Notes: generated by a model not told the origin, from the sequence alone. A stretch of DNA of 64,000 nt from Thaumasiovibrio sp047250365 (GCF_047250365.1 NZ_JBLBVL010000002.1:248001-312000), one strand, 5' to 3'; positions 8,054-17,523 are shown, counted from the first letter of the stretch. Numbers and translations are program-made.

Positions 8054-9283
8054 ATGACCAAGTTTTCTCTCGACAAAGACAAAATTAAGATCCTTCTTCT
8101 CGAAGGACTTCACCCATCAGCGGTTGAAATATTTAAAGCCGCAGGCTACAACAACATTGACTACCGCAAAGGGTCACTGTCGGGAGAAGAACTGATTGAA
8201 GCCACTAAAGATGCCCACTTCATTGGCATTCGATCGCGCACCCAATTAACAGAAGATGTGTTTGCTAATGCATCAAAACTGGTCGCCGTCGGCTGTTTTT
8301 GCATTGGTACCAACCAAGTCGATCTTAACGCTGCAATGTTGCGCGGTATTCCGGTGTTTAATGCTCCCTTCTCTAACACACGCTCTGTCGCTGAATTGGT
8401 GTTAGGCGAAATCATTCTCCTTCTGCGTGGTATCCCTGAAAAAAATGCCCGTGCCCACCGCGGAGATTGGTTTAAATCAGCGGATCAGTCCTTTGAAGCA
8501 AGAGGTAAAAAGCTCGGCATCATTGGTTATGGCCATATTGGTACTCAACTCGGCATTTTGGCGGAAAACCTTGGGATGCGCGTATACTTCTACGACATTG
8601 AAAATAAACTTTCACTGGGTAACGCAACTCAGGTATTTTCAATGAGTGAACTTCTCAATAAGTGTGATGTTATCTCTCTACATGTGCCTGAGACACCAGA
8701 AACCCAAAACATGTTCGGTATTGAAGAGTTCTCCCGCATGAAACCTGGCTCGGTATTTATTAATGCTGCTCGCGGCACCGTTGTGGATATTGATGCACTG
8801 TGTGGCGCATTAGAAAGTAAACACATTGCTGGAGCTGCTGTCGATGTCTTCCCCGTTGAACCTAAAACAAATAACGATCCCTTTACATCACCACTCACCC
8901 ATTACGACAATGTGTTACTAACGCCGCATGTTGGTGGTTCAACACAAGAAGCACAACAGAATATTGGGCTTGAAGTGGCTGGAAAAATGGTGAAGTACTC
9001 AGATAATGGGTCTACATTGTCAGCCGTCAATACACCTGAAGTGTCACTGCCTGAACACAAAGATTGCTCGCGTCTCTTACATATCCACGAGAACCGCCCG
9101 GGCATGTTGAATCAAATTACCACCATTTTTGCCGAAGAAGGCATTAATATCGCTGCACAATACCTACAAACAGGTGCAGAGATAGGTTACGTGGTTATCG
9201 ATATTGAAACTGAACGCTCTGTCGAGGCACTAGATAAACTTAAACTCATCGATGGCACCATCCGAGCGAGAATTCTGCATTAA
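8054..9283 (+). CDS. serA: D-3-phosphoglycerate dehydrogenase
   Basis: First enzyme of serine synthesis: oxidises 3-phosphoglycerate to 3-phosphohydroxypyruvate with NAD. It has 409 residues, as in the E. coli type. The Rossmann motif GIIGYGHIGTQLG lies near residue 157; the catalytic region contains NAARGTVVD and LLTPHVGGSTQEAQ. The C-terminal ACT domain (from LLHIHENRPGMLNQI) mediates allosteric serine inhibition. The Shine-Dalgarno sequence is AAGGAT. The upstream region holds a 9-bp inverted repeat that could be an operator. Confidence 0.97.
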   Translation: MTKFSLDKDKIKILLLEGLHPSAVEIFKAAGYNNIDYRKGSLSGEELIEATKDAHFIGIRSRTQLTEDVFANASKLVAVGCFCIGTNQVDLNAAMLRGIPVFNAPFSNTRSVAELVLGEIILLLRGIPEKNARAHRGDWFKSADQSFEARGKKLGIIGYGHIGTQLGILAENLGMRVYFYDIENKLSLGNATQVFSMSELLNKCDVISLHVPETPETQNMFGIEEFSRMKPGSVFINAARGTVVDIDALCGALESKHIAGAAVDVFPVEPKTNNDPFTSPLTHYDNVLLTPHVGGSTQEAQQNIGLEVAGKMVKYSDNGSTLSAVNTPEVSLPEHKDCSRLLHIHENRPGMLNQITTIFAEEGINIAAQYLQTGAEIGYVVIDIETERSVEALDKLKLIDGTIRARILH

Positions 9284-9294
9284 TCAAACAACTT

Positions 9295-9327
9295 CAGGGC
9301 TTGAGGTGTCTTCAAGCCCTGCTTTTC
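9295..9327 (+). terminator. Terminator between convergent serA and the SIMPL-domain gene
   Basis: A perfect 10-bp stem CAGGGCTTGA / TCAAGCCCTG with a 7-base loop is followed by CTTTTC. It lies 11 bases after the serA stop and just before the end of the convergent gene. Confidence 0.85.
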
Positions 9328-10043
9328 TATTCGCTCTCTTTTTCTGGTAACAGTTTAAAAATGACTGATATTTGGTCAGAGACTGTGATTCCTGTGTCTT
9401 GATACGAAGCATCTTCCGGACCTGAAGCTGCCAACGTATCCATTGCCATCGCGCGCATAATGGGGGCTGCTGACGCTGGTGAGTATTGAATTCGCCATAC
9501 ACCATTTAGTTGCATTCCGAACCCAGCAGCAATCTCTTTTGCTTTGTCTTGTGCATCGATAATGGCTTGTTGTCGAGCTTGTTGAATATACGGTTGTTCA
9601 TCTGCCACAGTCATCGCCACCTGCGAAATCACATCGATGCCATCCCCTAATGCAGCATTAAGTAATGTATTGAGTTGCTCTAGTATAATGCTTTCGACCC
9701 GAATACGCCGGCTAGCCCTATACCCTACCTGTTGACGCTGTCTTTGCTCATCATATTGATACTCAGGGTATAGCTGCAGGTTAGCACTTTTTATCTGCTC
9801 TCGATCCAGCCCCAATGCCAGCAAGCGTTCGACAAATTGTGTCGTTGCTTGATCTGCGGCCATTTTTGCCTCCGCCGCACTGTCTGCCAGCTTCCGCACT
9901 TCTACGCTAAACAGGGCCCGATCCGGCTTTATCACGACTCTCCCTGCACCTTGTACCTCTAAATGTGCAAAGTCAGGTTGTTGTGCATAACCTGCGACAG
10001 GTAAACACAAGGCTAGGCATATAAGTAGATTCTTTATTCTCAT
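9327..10043 (-). CDS. SIMPL-domain (DUF541, YggE-like) periplasmic protein
   Basis: A secreted protein of about 238 residues of the SIMPL/DUF541 family; E. coli YggE belongs to it and has been linked to oxidative stress defence. The signal peptide runs through a hydrophobic core to VAGYAQQ. The mature part starts LEVQGAGRVVIKPDRALFSVEV, typical of the family, and has the helix with AKMAADQATTQFVERLLALG. I favour the ATG at 10043 (MRIKN) because AGGA lies just before it; an ATG at 10058 is in frame without a ribosome site. The function of these proteins is poorly defined. Confidence 0.85.
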   Translation of the reverse strand: MRIKNLLICLALCLPVAGYAQQPDFAHLEVQGAGRVVIKPDRALFSVEVRKLADSAAEAKMAADQATTQFVERLLALGLDREQIKSANLQLYPEYQYDEQRQRQQVGYRASRRIRVESIILEQLNTLLNAALGDGIDVISQVAMTVADEQPYIQQARQQAIIDAQDKAKEIAAGFGMQLNGVWRIQYSPASAAPIMRAMAMDTLAASGPEDASYQDTGITVSDQISVIFKLLPEKESE

Positions 10044-10576
10044 TTTTCCTATCTTCATTTACTGGTAGTCACACGAATATAGCACTAAAACTAAAGCGTT
10101 TTTCGCAACAAACTCGGCACGCGCTCAAATGCTGAATTGTTGAACTGAACACAAGCTTGGGCCACCAATAGAATAAATCTCCATATAAATTCAGTGCGTT
10201 ACTCTATTTTCTTATATCGTTGTCAATCCTGACAAATAAATTAAGTTAAAATTTACAAAGGCTTATAAAACAGTTTATTCGGCAGCACTGATTCTAACCG
10301 CAACCTATCACTTTTTATCTTATCTTTGACACCAGTGATAAGTCGCTAATAACTAATAACAATACGTAAAATAAATACAGCAATGCCTTCCTTATAAGTC
10401 ACTAATAAAAGACGCCTGGCTCAAACATGAGATAATTCGTTGTCAGCTGAAAAGTCGTATTGCGCACTGTTGCGTATAGCCTATATTTAACCATGAAAGC
10501 AGCACTGATGCATATATAACATCTAACTTGCTTCCTCACCCTGTTTAATTGAAGTCTTGTGTTTAGGAGAAATACC
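10044..10576. other. Gene-free region upstream of the tad locus
   Basis: An AT-rich spacer between the divergent SIMPL gene and flp. No credible ORF or structural RNA was seen. It must hold the promoter of the tad locus: an exact TTGACA at 10326-10331 with TAATAA about 15 bases later is one candidate, but the spacing is poor and the leader would be over 200 bases. Confidence 0.4.
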
Positions 10577-10750
10577 ATGTTGTCACTTAAGCAAAAAATC
10601 ACTGCTTTTCTAAAAGATGAAGAAGGGTTAACCACCGTTGAATATGCTGTCGCTGGTGCATTGATTGTGGGCGGTCTAGCCGTTGCCTTCGAAAACTTAG
10701 GTAACGCGGTTGAGAATGAAATCGATGAATTAAGAACAACGATTGAATAA
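10577..10750 (+). CDS. flp: Flp-type type IVb pilin
   Basis: Major pilin of a Tad (tight adherence) pilus, 57 residues. The leader ends at G17 and the mature protein begins LTTVEYAVAGAL, with glutamate at +5 and tyrosine at +6, the Flp signature cut by the TadV prepilin peptidase. A single hydrophobic helix follows. I chose the ATG at 10577 with AGGAGA upstream; a GTG at 10559 is in frame but lies before that ribosome site. It is the first gene of the tad locus. Confidence 0.95.
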   Translation: MLSLKQKITAFLKDEEGLTTVEYAVAGALIVGGLAVAFENLGNAVENEIDELRTTIE

Positions 10751-10785
10751 CGACGAAATGCCGATGCCGTTTTGAGGTGGTCAAC

Positions 10786-11307
10786 ATGAATGCAGAGGTC
10801 GGGATATATACATTGCTATTTTATATCGCAATTTATGACATCATCCACAATAAAATTCCCAATCGCTATGTGATTGCGACATTTATTGGCGGTTTGTCAC
10901 TCTCTATCCTGACTTCTGCTGACATGTTACCCCTAAATGGTTTAGCCCCCGTAAGCATTAAAGAAGCCCTGTTGGGGTGTCTGGTGGGGCTGATTATTTC
11001 TGTTGCTTTATATTCTGTCGGTATTTTTGCCGCCGGCGACGCAAAATTACTCGCCGCTTTGGGTGCCTTTGTGGGAATAAATGGCATTGTTTTATTAATC
11101 GCACTCTCACTCGTAATAAGTGGTTGCCTGTGCATTTTAAAACTCTGCTATGACGGTAAAATCAAAGCCTTATATGCTAAATGGTACTACCTGTTTTATT
11201 TTCGCACTAATCTGGCGAAAAAAAACAATTCCACATACCAGTTTGGTGCAATACCCATGGCAGGGAGTATCTTTCTCGCCACGCTATCTTTAGTGATATT
11301 GATTTAA
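10786..11307 (+). CDS. tadV: TadV/CpaA prepilin peptidase (A24 family)
   Basis: Integral membrane aspartic protease that processes Flp and the pseudopilins. It has 173 residues in about five membrane segments. The two catalytic aspartates are D18 (in IYDIIHNKIPN) and D85 (in FAAGDAKLLAALG), both in their family contexts. I chose the ATG at 10786 with GAGGTG six bases upstream. It lacks the N-terminal methylase domain of type IVa prepilin peptidases, as expected for TadV. Confidence 0.92.
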   Translation: MNAEVGIYTLLFYIAIYDIIHNKIPNRYVIATFIGGLSLSILTSADMLPLNGLAPVSIKEALLGCLVGLIISVALYSVGIFAAGDAKLLAALGAFVGINGIVLLIALSLVISGCLCILKLCYDGKIKALYAKWYYLFYFRTNLAKKNNSTYQFGAIPMAGSIFLATLSLVILI

Positions 11308-11385
11308 ATTCATAAGATTAGACTGGATATATTGCTTGTCTTCATAAAAAGAGTTTAATCCCCTTAACTTTGTTTAGGATGAACC

Positions 11386-12711
11386 ATGTCTCAGGCTGAC
11401 GATATTATTTTACCTCCCAGCGATAATGGGCAAACACCACAACAGTGGCGAAAACCCACTCAGCTCTCTGAGTTGGATGTGCCTGAACGCCTGCTTGAGG
11501 CGCTTTTGTTAAAGCATTTACAACAAAGTATCGAAGCAAATGTTATCCAATTATCGGATAAGCTTGCAATACCGGGTAATCTTATCGAACAGATCGTTCG
11601 CAAACTTAAAACGGATGCGTTACTTGAAGTCAAAAGTCAATTTGGCGCCACCTCATTAACTTACACGTTAACCCAAAAAGGGCGACAAATTGCCCAGCTT
11701 GAACTACAACGTGATGGTTATTTAGGACCCGCACCCATCTCTCTCTCTCTGTATCGTCAGTTGATCACGCATCAAGCCCAACTAAAAGAAGAGCTCTCCC
11801 CTGACACCTTTTCTGCGGCACTTAGCGATGTCATTCTATCCGCTGACACTGTTAACCTCTTAGGGCCTGCTCTTAACTCTGGTCGTGCTATTTTCATCTA
11901 TGGGCTACCGGGAACCGGGAAAACCTACATCTCTAAGAGGTTGATTCGCTTATACAATACGCCGGTATATATCCCTTATGCCATTTATGTCAATAATCAG
12001 ATTATTCAAGTCTTTGACCCTATTTTGCATCATCCGGTAGAGCAACAACATAACCGCTTATTACTTTCGGATGGCAATGACACCAGATTAATTCTCTGCG
12101 AGCGACCCGAAGTTGTCGTTGGCGGAGAGTTAACCAGCGATATGCTTGAAATCAGCGTTGATCAGATTCGAAATATCAATCTGGCACCACTACAGATGAA
12201 AGCCAACAACGGTATTTTGATCATTGATGATTTGGGGCGACAACGCGTCTCTGTCGATAGCATACTGAATCGCTGGATCGTTCCACTGGAAGAAAAAATT
12301 GATTACCTCACCCTCTCTAGTGGTGAACACTTTAAAATCCCTTTTGAGCAGGTATTGGTCTTTTCTTCCAATATTCACCCTAAAAAGCTCGCTGATGATG
12401 CCTTCTTGCGGCGCATTGGTTACAAAATTGAATTTAAGCCCGTTAGCAGTAACGACTACAAACAGTTATGGCGTGCTGGCTGTGAATCTCACGGCCTAAG
12501 TATTGGCCCTGAATCCATTGACTACATTACACACACGTTGCACCGCCGCTTTGATATCCCGCTATTGCCCTGCTATCCGCGGGACTTATCACTGATGTGC
12601 AAGAACCAAATCGACTTTCACCGACACCCACCCACCGTCACCACTGCATTAATAGACAGTGCATGGCAAAGCTATTTCGTCGATGAAATCAATGAGCATC
12701 ACAAGGAGTAA
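11386..12711 (+). CDS. Winged-helix plus AAA+ ATPase of unknown role inside the tad locus
   Basis: A soluble 441-residue protein. The N-terminal 110 residues look like a winged-helix domain (helices around LLEALLLKHLQQS and NLIEQIVRKLKTD, then a YTLTQKGRQIAQLEL wing). An AAA+ domain follows: Walker A GLPGTGKT at 173-180, Walker B ILIIDDLG at about 277-284, a sensor-like SSN near residue 327, and an arginine-rich C-terminal lid (HRRFDIPLLPCYPRDL). It is not TadA or TadZ, which are both present further on. Its position between tadV and rcpC and its close spacing imply a role in Tad pilus assembly or regulation, but I cannot name a function. Chaperone-like remodelling is one possibility. Confidence 0.8.
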   Translation: MSQADDIILPPSDNGQTPQQWRKPTQLSELDVPERLLEALLLKHLQQSIEANVIQLSDKLAIPGNLIEQIVRKLKTDALLEVKSQFGATSLTYTLTQKGRQIAQLELQRDGYLGPAPISLSLYRQLITHQAQLKEELSPDTFSAALSDVILSADTVNLLGPALNSGRAIFIYGLPGTGKTYISKRLIRLYNTPVYIPYAIYVNNQIIQVFDPILHHPVEQQHNRLLLSDGNDTRLILCERPEVVVGGELTSDMLEISVDQIRNINLAPLQMKANNGILIIDDLGRQRVSVDSILNRWIVPLEEKIDYLTLSSGEHFKIPFEQVLVFSSNIHPKKLADDAFLRRIGYKIEFKPVSSNDYKQLWRAGCESHGLSIGPESIDYITHTLHRRFDIPLLPCYPRDLSLMCKNQIDFHRHPPTVTTALIDSAWQSYFVDEINEHHKE

Positions 12712-12716
12712 TAATC

Positions 12717-13514
12717 ATGGCACGAACCAAACTACTACTTATGTTTTTGATTTCTATAGGTATGGGTGCGGCTGCAATTTACTTTGCCAATAACTGGTTA
12801 GAACAGCAGCAACAGTCACTACAAACCAATGAGCAAGCGACATCACAAAACATAGAGCCGCAAATTGAAACCATCACGGTAGTAGAAGAAATTCCGACAG
12901 TCTCACGGGTAGTCGCGGCACAAAACATCCCTTTAGGGACGGAGATTCAAGCTAAGCACTTAAAAATGAAAGATTACCCGACCGAACTGGTTGAAACAAT
13001 GGGCTACTCCAGCACGGAAGATGTTATTGGTAAGCTGGCCGACAGTGAGTTATTTGTCGATGATTTAATCCGCACCGAGCGCATCGCTGAGCCGGGAGAA
13101 GGCACAACACTTGCTGCTTTGATCGAGCCTAATATGCGAGCAATCACCATTCGCGTCAACGATGTCATTGGTGTGGCTGGGTTCTTACTGCCAGGTGACT
13201 TTGTCGATGTTATCTATTCAAAAGACGACGTGGGTTATGCCTCTACCGTTTTAAAGCGGGTGAAAATTCTCGCCGTGGATCAGACTGCGCGGACAGATGA
13301 TGCCAGTCCGATCATCGTGCGAGCAGTAACCCTAGAACTGAAGCCCGAACAGGTCATTACACTGGTTAATGCACAATCGAGAGGCGAATTGCAATTAGCA
13401 CTGCGCAACCCAAAAACTGAGGATAAACCTGTTCGACGCTCTTACCGACCAACAACAGAGCAGGTAACGATTATAAAAGGCACGGAATCAAGTCGCGTTA
13501 AAGTGAAAATATAA
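12717..13514 (+). CDS. rcpC: RcpC/CpaB Flp pilus assembly protein
   Basis: A 265-residue periplasmic protein anchored by an N-terminal membrane helix (residues about 5-25). A SAF domain starts near residue 62 (RVVAAQNIPLGTEIQAKHL), followed by the RcpC/CpaB domain (NVRAITIRVNDVIGVAGFLLPGDFVDVI type, residues about 140-170). It works with the RcpA secretin at the outer membrane. Only five bases separate it from the upstream ATPase gene and eleven from rcpA. Confidence 0.93.
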   Translation: MARTKLLLMFLISIGMGAAAIYFANNWLEQQQQSLQTNEQATSQNIEPQIETITVVEEIPTVSRVVAAQNIPLGTEIQAKHLKMKDYPTELVETMGYSSTEDVIGKLADSELFVDDLIRTERIAEPGEGTTLAALIEPNMRAITIRVNDVIGVAGFLLPGDFVDVIYSKDDVGYASTVLKRVKILAVDQTARTDDASPIIVRAVTLELKPEQVITLVNAQSRGELQLALRNPKTEDKPVRRSYRPTTEQVTIIKGTESSRVKVKI

Positions 13515-13525
13515 GGGGAAATAAC

Positions 13526-14968
13526 ATGTCTCGGTCTATACGACTCTCATCCTTAGGGATAACAATTATCGCTCTTACGCTCTATGCATTATGCAGTGTG
13601 ACAGCTTGGGCTGCTGTCTCTAGAACAGAAAATATTACGGTGCCATACAATAAGTCTCGTTTGATTGAAATTCCGGGCCGCGCGAAGAAAATTTCAATTG
13701 GTAATCCAGACATCGCCGACATTCTGATTATGCGCACCAATAAAATTTATGTACTTGGTAAATCTCTCGGTACCACCAATGTGATCATCTGGGACGCTCA
13801 GGATCGCCTGATTACTGTCATGGATGTTGAGGTAACGCACGACATCAACGCTGTCAAAGCCAAGCTATATGAGTTTATGCCTAACGAATCCATCGCTGTG
13901 CATACCTCGCAAAGCCGCTTAGTACTAAGCGGGGAAGTCTCTGACAGCAATAATGTCTCACGGGCTGTCGAGATTGCTGGCACCTTTACCGATGATCCTA
14001 CCAATATCATCAATATGATGAGTGTTGGCGGATCACATCAGGTCATGCTTGAAGTCACCGTCGCTGAAGTAAAACGCTCTCTAATCCGTGAATTTGACTC
14101 CAACTTTATTCTCGCTGCCGCCGACGGCAACTGGATACTCGGAGCCGCGAATGGCGGTGGTGGAGCCGTGCCAGTCACTGGGGAAATCGTCTCAGCAATT
14201 CCAACGATAGAAGATAAAGGGCTATTCGCCAGCTTCCTTAGCAGTGACACCCTATTTAATGCCGCGTTCAGTATTGCTAAAACCAATGGACTGGCCAAAG
14301 TATTGGCTGAACCAACACTTACCGCATTGAGTGGTGAATCTGCAGAGTTTCTCTCCGGTGGTGAATTCCCCATTCCAGTACCAGATGAAAATGGCATCAC
14401 TATTGTATTTAAAGAGTTTGGGGTCGGATTAAGCTTTGTACCTACCGTGCTTAGCTCTGACAACATCAATTTAGCCTTGAATGTCGAAGTCAGCGATATC
14501 ACCACCACTAACAGTGTCAGCTTCTTGCCCGGTGATACTGAAACGCAATTTTTTGTTCCTGCATTAGCGACACGTAATGCTAAAACCACCGTCGAACTAG
14601 GCAACGGACAAACCATCGGCATTGCTGGCTTATTAAGCGAGAACATTACCGACTCCGTTGAGAAGCTGCCTGGGCTTGGTGATATTCCACTGTTGGGACA
14701 ACTGTTCCGTAGCCAGTCATTTCGAAAAGGAGAGACTGAGCTAGTTATCTTGGTCACCCCACGCTTAGTTAAACCGATCCGCAAACAAGATGTACAGCTG
14801 CCGACTGATGCGTTTGTCGAACCAGATGACTGGCAATACTACCTTTTGGGACAGATGAGTCGCTTAGAAGAGCGTGACACTCAATCAAGTCATGCAGCTC
14901 AAGCGACAACCGCTCCAGCACCAGCAGGAGAGAGCGGTGCAGAAGGTCAATTTGGTCATAGTCTATAA
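13526..14968 (+). CDS. rcpA: RcpA/CpaC outer-membrane secretin of the Tad pilus
   Basis: Forms the outer-membrane channel through which the Flp pilus exits. It has 480 residues with a signal peptide ending near AWAAV. An N-terminal pilus-formation domain (SRLIEIPGRAKKISIGNPDIADI) and a BON-like segment are followed by the secretin core from VMLEVTVAEVKRS to the conserved LPGLGDIPLLGQLFRS and ELVILVTPRLV. The C-terminus is a low-complexity alanine/glycine tail. It is translated just after rcpC. Confidence 0.95.
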   Translation: MSRSIRLSSLGITIIALTLYALCSVTAWAAVSRTENITVPYNKSRLIEIPGRAKKISIGNPDIADILIMRTNKIYVLGKSLGTTNVIIWDAQDRLITVMDVEVTHDINAVKAKLYEFMPNESIAVHTSQSRLVLSGEVSDSNNVSRAVEIAGTFTDDPTNIINMMSVGGSHQVMLEVTVAEVKRSLIREFDSNFILAAADGNWILGAANGGGGAVPVTGEIVSAIPTIEDKGLFASFLSSDTLFNAAFSIAKTNGLAKVLAEPTLTALSGESAEFLSGGEFPIPVPDENGITIVFKEFGVGLSFVPTVLSSDNINLALNVEVSDITTTNSVSFLPGDTETQFFVPALATRNAKTTVELGNGQTIGIAGLLSENITDSVEKLPGLGDIPLLGQLFRSQSFRKGETELVILVTPRLVKPIRKQDVQLPTDAFVEPDDWQYYLLGQMSRLEERDTQSSHAAQATTAPAPAGESGAEGQFGHSL

Positions 14969-14982
14969 AGAAGGAAGCCATA

Positions 14983-15243
14983 ATGATGATACGTAACCCC
15001 ATTACGACCTTCACCCTCAGCATCAGTCTATTTGCCGTTGGGTGTGCAGATACTTATGAGCTAGGCCACAGCAGGCAACAGCTCATCTCTTTGCAAACGG
15101 TTGATAAGCAAGCAGAACTGCAAGTACCCGACACGATACCGTCACGCAGGGGTAGTCAGGCATATCAAAGTATCTCTGATTATGAGAGTGGTGACAAAGC
15201 GACTGAAGCCAAAGAGGCCAATATTGTTGCTGATGTTAATTGA
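14983..15243 (+). CDS. Small putative lipoprotein in the tad locus
   Basis: An 86-residue protein whose N-terminus (SISLFAVGC) looks like a lipoprotein signal, with C21 after an A-V-G lipobox that is somewhat off consensus. The rest is hydrophilic and probably disordered, rich in Q, S, D and E. AAGGAAG lies before the ATG. It occupies a slot next to rcpA where other tad loci encode RcpB-like outer-membrane partners, so a supporting role for the secretin is a reasonable guess. I find no recognisable family. Confidence 0.65.
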   Translation: MMIRNPITTFTLSISLFAVGCADTYELGHSRQQLISLQTVDKQAELQVPDTIPSRRGSQAYQSISDYESGDKATEAKEANIVADVN

Positions 15244-15281
15244 TGATATCTCATCATTTATTAAAAGAAAGAGGTGTGATT

Positions 15282-16541
15282 ATGAAAGCGCGACCTTTTT
15301 ACCCCGCTAAACAGCGGGGTGTCGTTGCAGTCTTTGCCACGATTTCGATTGCGGTTCTATTGGGGGCTGCTGCTATGGCATTAGATGTCGGCAACCTGAT
15401 CACCTCAAAAGGCAAGTTACAAAATTTGGCTGATACAGCAGCACTCACCGCTGCGCAAACCATTGATGCTGGCGGGGATCATGCCGCCGCTATCGCAGCA
15501 GCTAATGCACTGTTGGCAGACAGTATGCAACTTGATGGCAACAACAACCTTGATCTGCCTACGCCCATTTATGAGTTTTCAGATAGCCTTCCCTTTTCTA
15601 ATGGAGGAGGAGCCGACGCACCTTATGTACGGGTCAGGCTTGAAAACTCAGATGTGAATGAGTTCTTTGTGCGTATTTTTAATCTCGATTTCGCCGCCCG
15701 CGCCTCCGCTGTATCCGGACCAAGCACAACCGTCATCTCAAGCTGTAATGTGGTACCAATTAGTATCTGTGCTGGCGATGAGACCGACCCGACAAGTGGG
15801 GGCTTACTCAATGGTACAGGTTTCACCAAAGGCTCAGTGCATGTATTAAAAGCGTCCGGGCAAAATGATGATATCGGCTCAGGCAATTTTCAGGCCATCG
15901 CACTGTATGACGAAGATGGAAACCTAATGGCAGGTGCTAACGACTACCGCTACGCGCTAGCGGGCGGGTACGACATCTGTGCTTTCTACGGTGATGGCAG
16001 CAGTGTGACAACAGAGCCAGGCAACATGGTTGGTCCATCTGAAGCGATCGATACACGCTTTGCCACGCCGACCACAGGTACACTACGAGATACTGGCGAC
16101 ATTTATCCACCCGATACAATCCCAACCTTTAATACCCCCATCACTGTCTTAGAACAAGAAGGAAGTGATGGCAGCACCAATTACGTTGCCAACATACCTG
16201 ATAATTATTTCGACTATGACGACTACCAAACCGCATGTGAAGCCAACGGCAACTGTAACTATCGTCGTAAAATCGTTGTCCCTGTTATCGATTGTGAAGC
16301 CACCAATGATGCTGGCGGCGGGCGCCTTAATGTCCCGCTAACCACTTTGGCGTGCTTCTTTCTTAGTCAACCCGTCAGCGAAACCAACCTTGCAAGCACA
16401 AGCGGTAACGGAAATAGTGGCGGCGGCAACAGTTCATGGATTGTTGGTGAGTTTATAGAAGAGTGTGGGGTTAGCACCGGTCATGCTGGGCTAACACCTG
16501 ACGCTGAAGGTCCATACCGTATTGTACTGTTCAAAGACCCG
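15282..16541 (+). CDS. TadG-like Flp pilus pseudopilin / assembly protein
   Basis: A protein of about 425 residues with one N-terminal hydrophobic helix preceded by KQRGVVAVFATISIAVLLG, as in TadE/TadG proteins, then the TadG-type stretch ALDVGNLITSKGKLQNLADTAALTAAQ. A long extracytoplasmic domain with several cysteines follows. The residue at +5 after the putative cut is F, not the usual E, so processing is uncertain. I chose the ATG at 15282, which has GAGGTG upstream; an ATG at 15240 overlaps the lipoprotein gene. The frame runs to the TAA at 16557-16559, so the end given may be extended to 16559. Confidence 0.78.
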
Positions 16542-16558
16542 GACAGTGAGGACTCATA

Positions 16559-17017
16559 ATGAAACGTTTCTTATCCAAAAAAAGAAAGCAGCGTGGATTA
16601 GCGATGGTTGAAATGACCATTATCTTACCCCTATTGCTGCTGCTTCTCTTCGCTATTATGGAGTTGGGTCGAGCGTTCTTTTATCACACCCAAGTCCAAA
16701 AGCTGTCGCGTAACAGTGCACGTTATCTTGTTAATGTTGTTGGGACTGGCAGTACTGGGGTCTATACCCTATCAAGTGACAATATTACCACCGCAAAAAA
16801 CATCGTGTTGTATGGTAGCGAAGCTGCTTCAGGCACAAGCTGGCTTCCAACCCTAAGTGCTGACCATGTCACTGTGTCATTAAATGGCAACGTGGTAAAT
16901 GTCGAGGTTCGCTACCCCTATCAACCTATCATGTCAGCGCTACCGAACTTATTCAGTAATCGAGATCTCTCTCTTTCATTTAACTTGATTGCCAGCCAAC
17001 AAATGAGGATATTGTGA
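16559..17017 (+). CDS. tadE: TadE-like pseudopilin
   Basis: A 152-residue membrane-anchored minor pilin. The basic leader KKRKQRG is followed by LAMVEMTIILPLLLLLLFAIMELGR; E lies at +5 after G13, as expected for TadV processing. The start codon overlaps the upstream stop (TAATG), showing translational coupling. The periplasmic part is rich in serine, threonine and asparagine. Confidence 0.9.
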   Translation: MKRFLSKKRKQRGLAMVEMTIILPLLLLLLFAIMELGRAFFYHTQVQKLSRNSARYLVNVVGTGSTGVYTLSSDNITTAKNIVLYGSEAASGTSWLPTLSADHVTVSLNGNVVNVEVRYPYQPIMSALPNLFSNRDLSLSFNLIASQQMRIL

Positions 17018-17514
17018 TGCGGTACGGACTTCCTTCTCACGCCTCTCGAAAACATCAACACGGTTTAGTGGCTGTAGAGTTTACCTTTATCGCCACCCTC
17101 TTTTTCATTTTGTTATTTGCCACGATAGAGTTTGGCCGTCTGTATTTTTCTTGGCATGTTATGAATGAAACCAGCCGGCGCGCAGCGCGCTTGGCTGCCG
17201 TATGCCAAGTCACTACCACAGAGCAAGCCGACGCTATTAGTCGCGCGGTTATGAACAATGTCAATGTCGCTGGATTCACTTCTGGCAATCTCAATATTCG
17301 TTACCTCGACAGTAACGGCAATGCCGTCACTGGCGACCTAACTCAAGAAAGTATTTACGATCAGATCGAGTTTGTTGAAGCTACCATCAATAATTTCACA
17401 ATCAACCTAATGATTCCCTTTATTAATTTCGGTCCAATCTCGTCACAAAATTTCAGAACTGTCTTACCCAGAGAAAGTTTAGGCGTACACCGGACAGGGT
17501 TCACCGACTGCTAA
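17017..17514 (+). CDS. tadF: TadF-like pseudopilin
   Basis: A second TadE-type pseudopilin of about 165 residues. The leader ends HQHG and the mature start is LVAVEFTFIATLFFILLFATIEFGR with E at +5. The ATG overlaps the tadE stop (TGATG); a GTG at 17014 is an alternative. The central part keeps the SRRAARLAAVC segment found in TadE domain proteins. TadE and TadF are minor structural or assembly subunits of the Flp pilus. Confidence 0.87.
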   Translation: MRYGLPSHASRKHQHGLVAVEFTFIATLFFILLFATIEFGRLYFSWHVMNETSRRAARLAAVCQVTTTEQADAISRAVMNNVNVAGFTSGNLNIRYLDSNGNAVTGDLTQESIYDQIEFVEATINNFTINLMIPFINFGPISSQNFRTVLPRESLGVHRTGFTDC

Positions 17515-17523
17515 GGACGTATT

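Noticed and set aside
7826..8113. 95-codon leftward ORF between rpiA and serA
   Set aside because: It spans the rpiA terminator and the serA start and has no ribosome site.
10402..10635. 77-codon leftward ORF upstream of and overlapping flp
   Set aside because: It overlaps the pilin start and probable promoter, with no ribosome site or family likeness.
14038..14784. 248-codon ORF antisense to rcpA
   Set aside because: It lies wholly within the secretin gene, has no ribosome site and low-complexity composition that follows from the rcpA codons.
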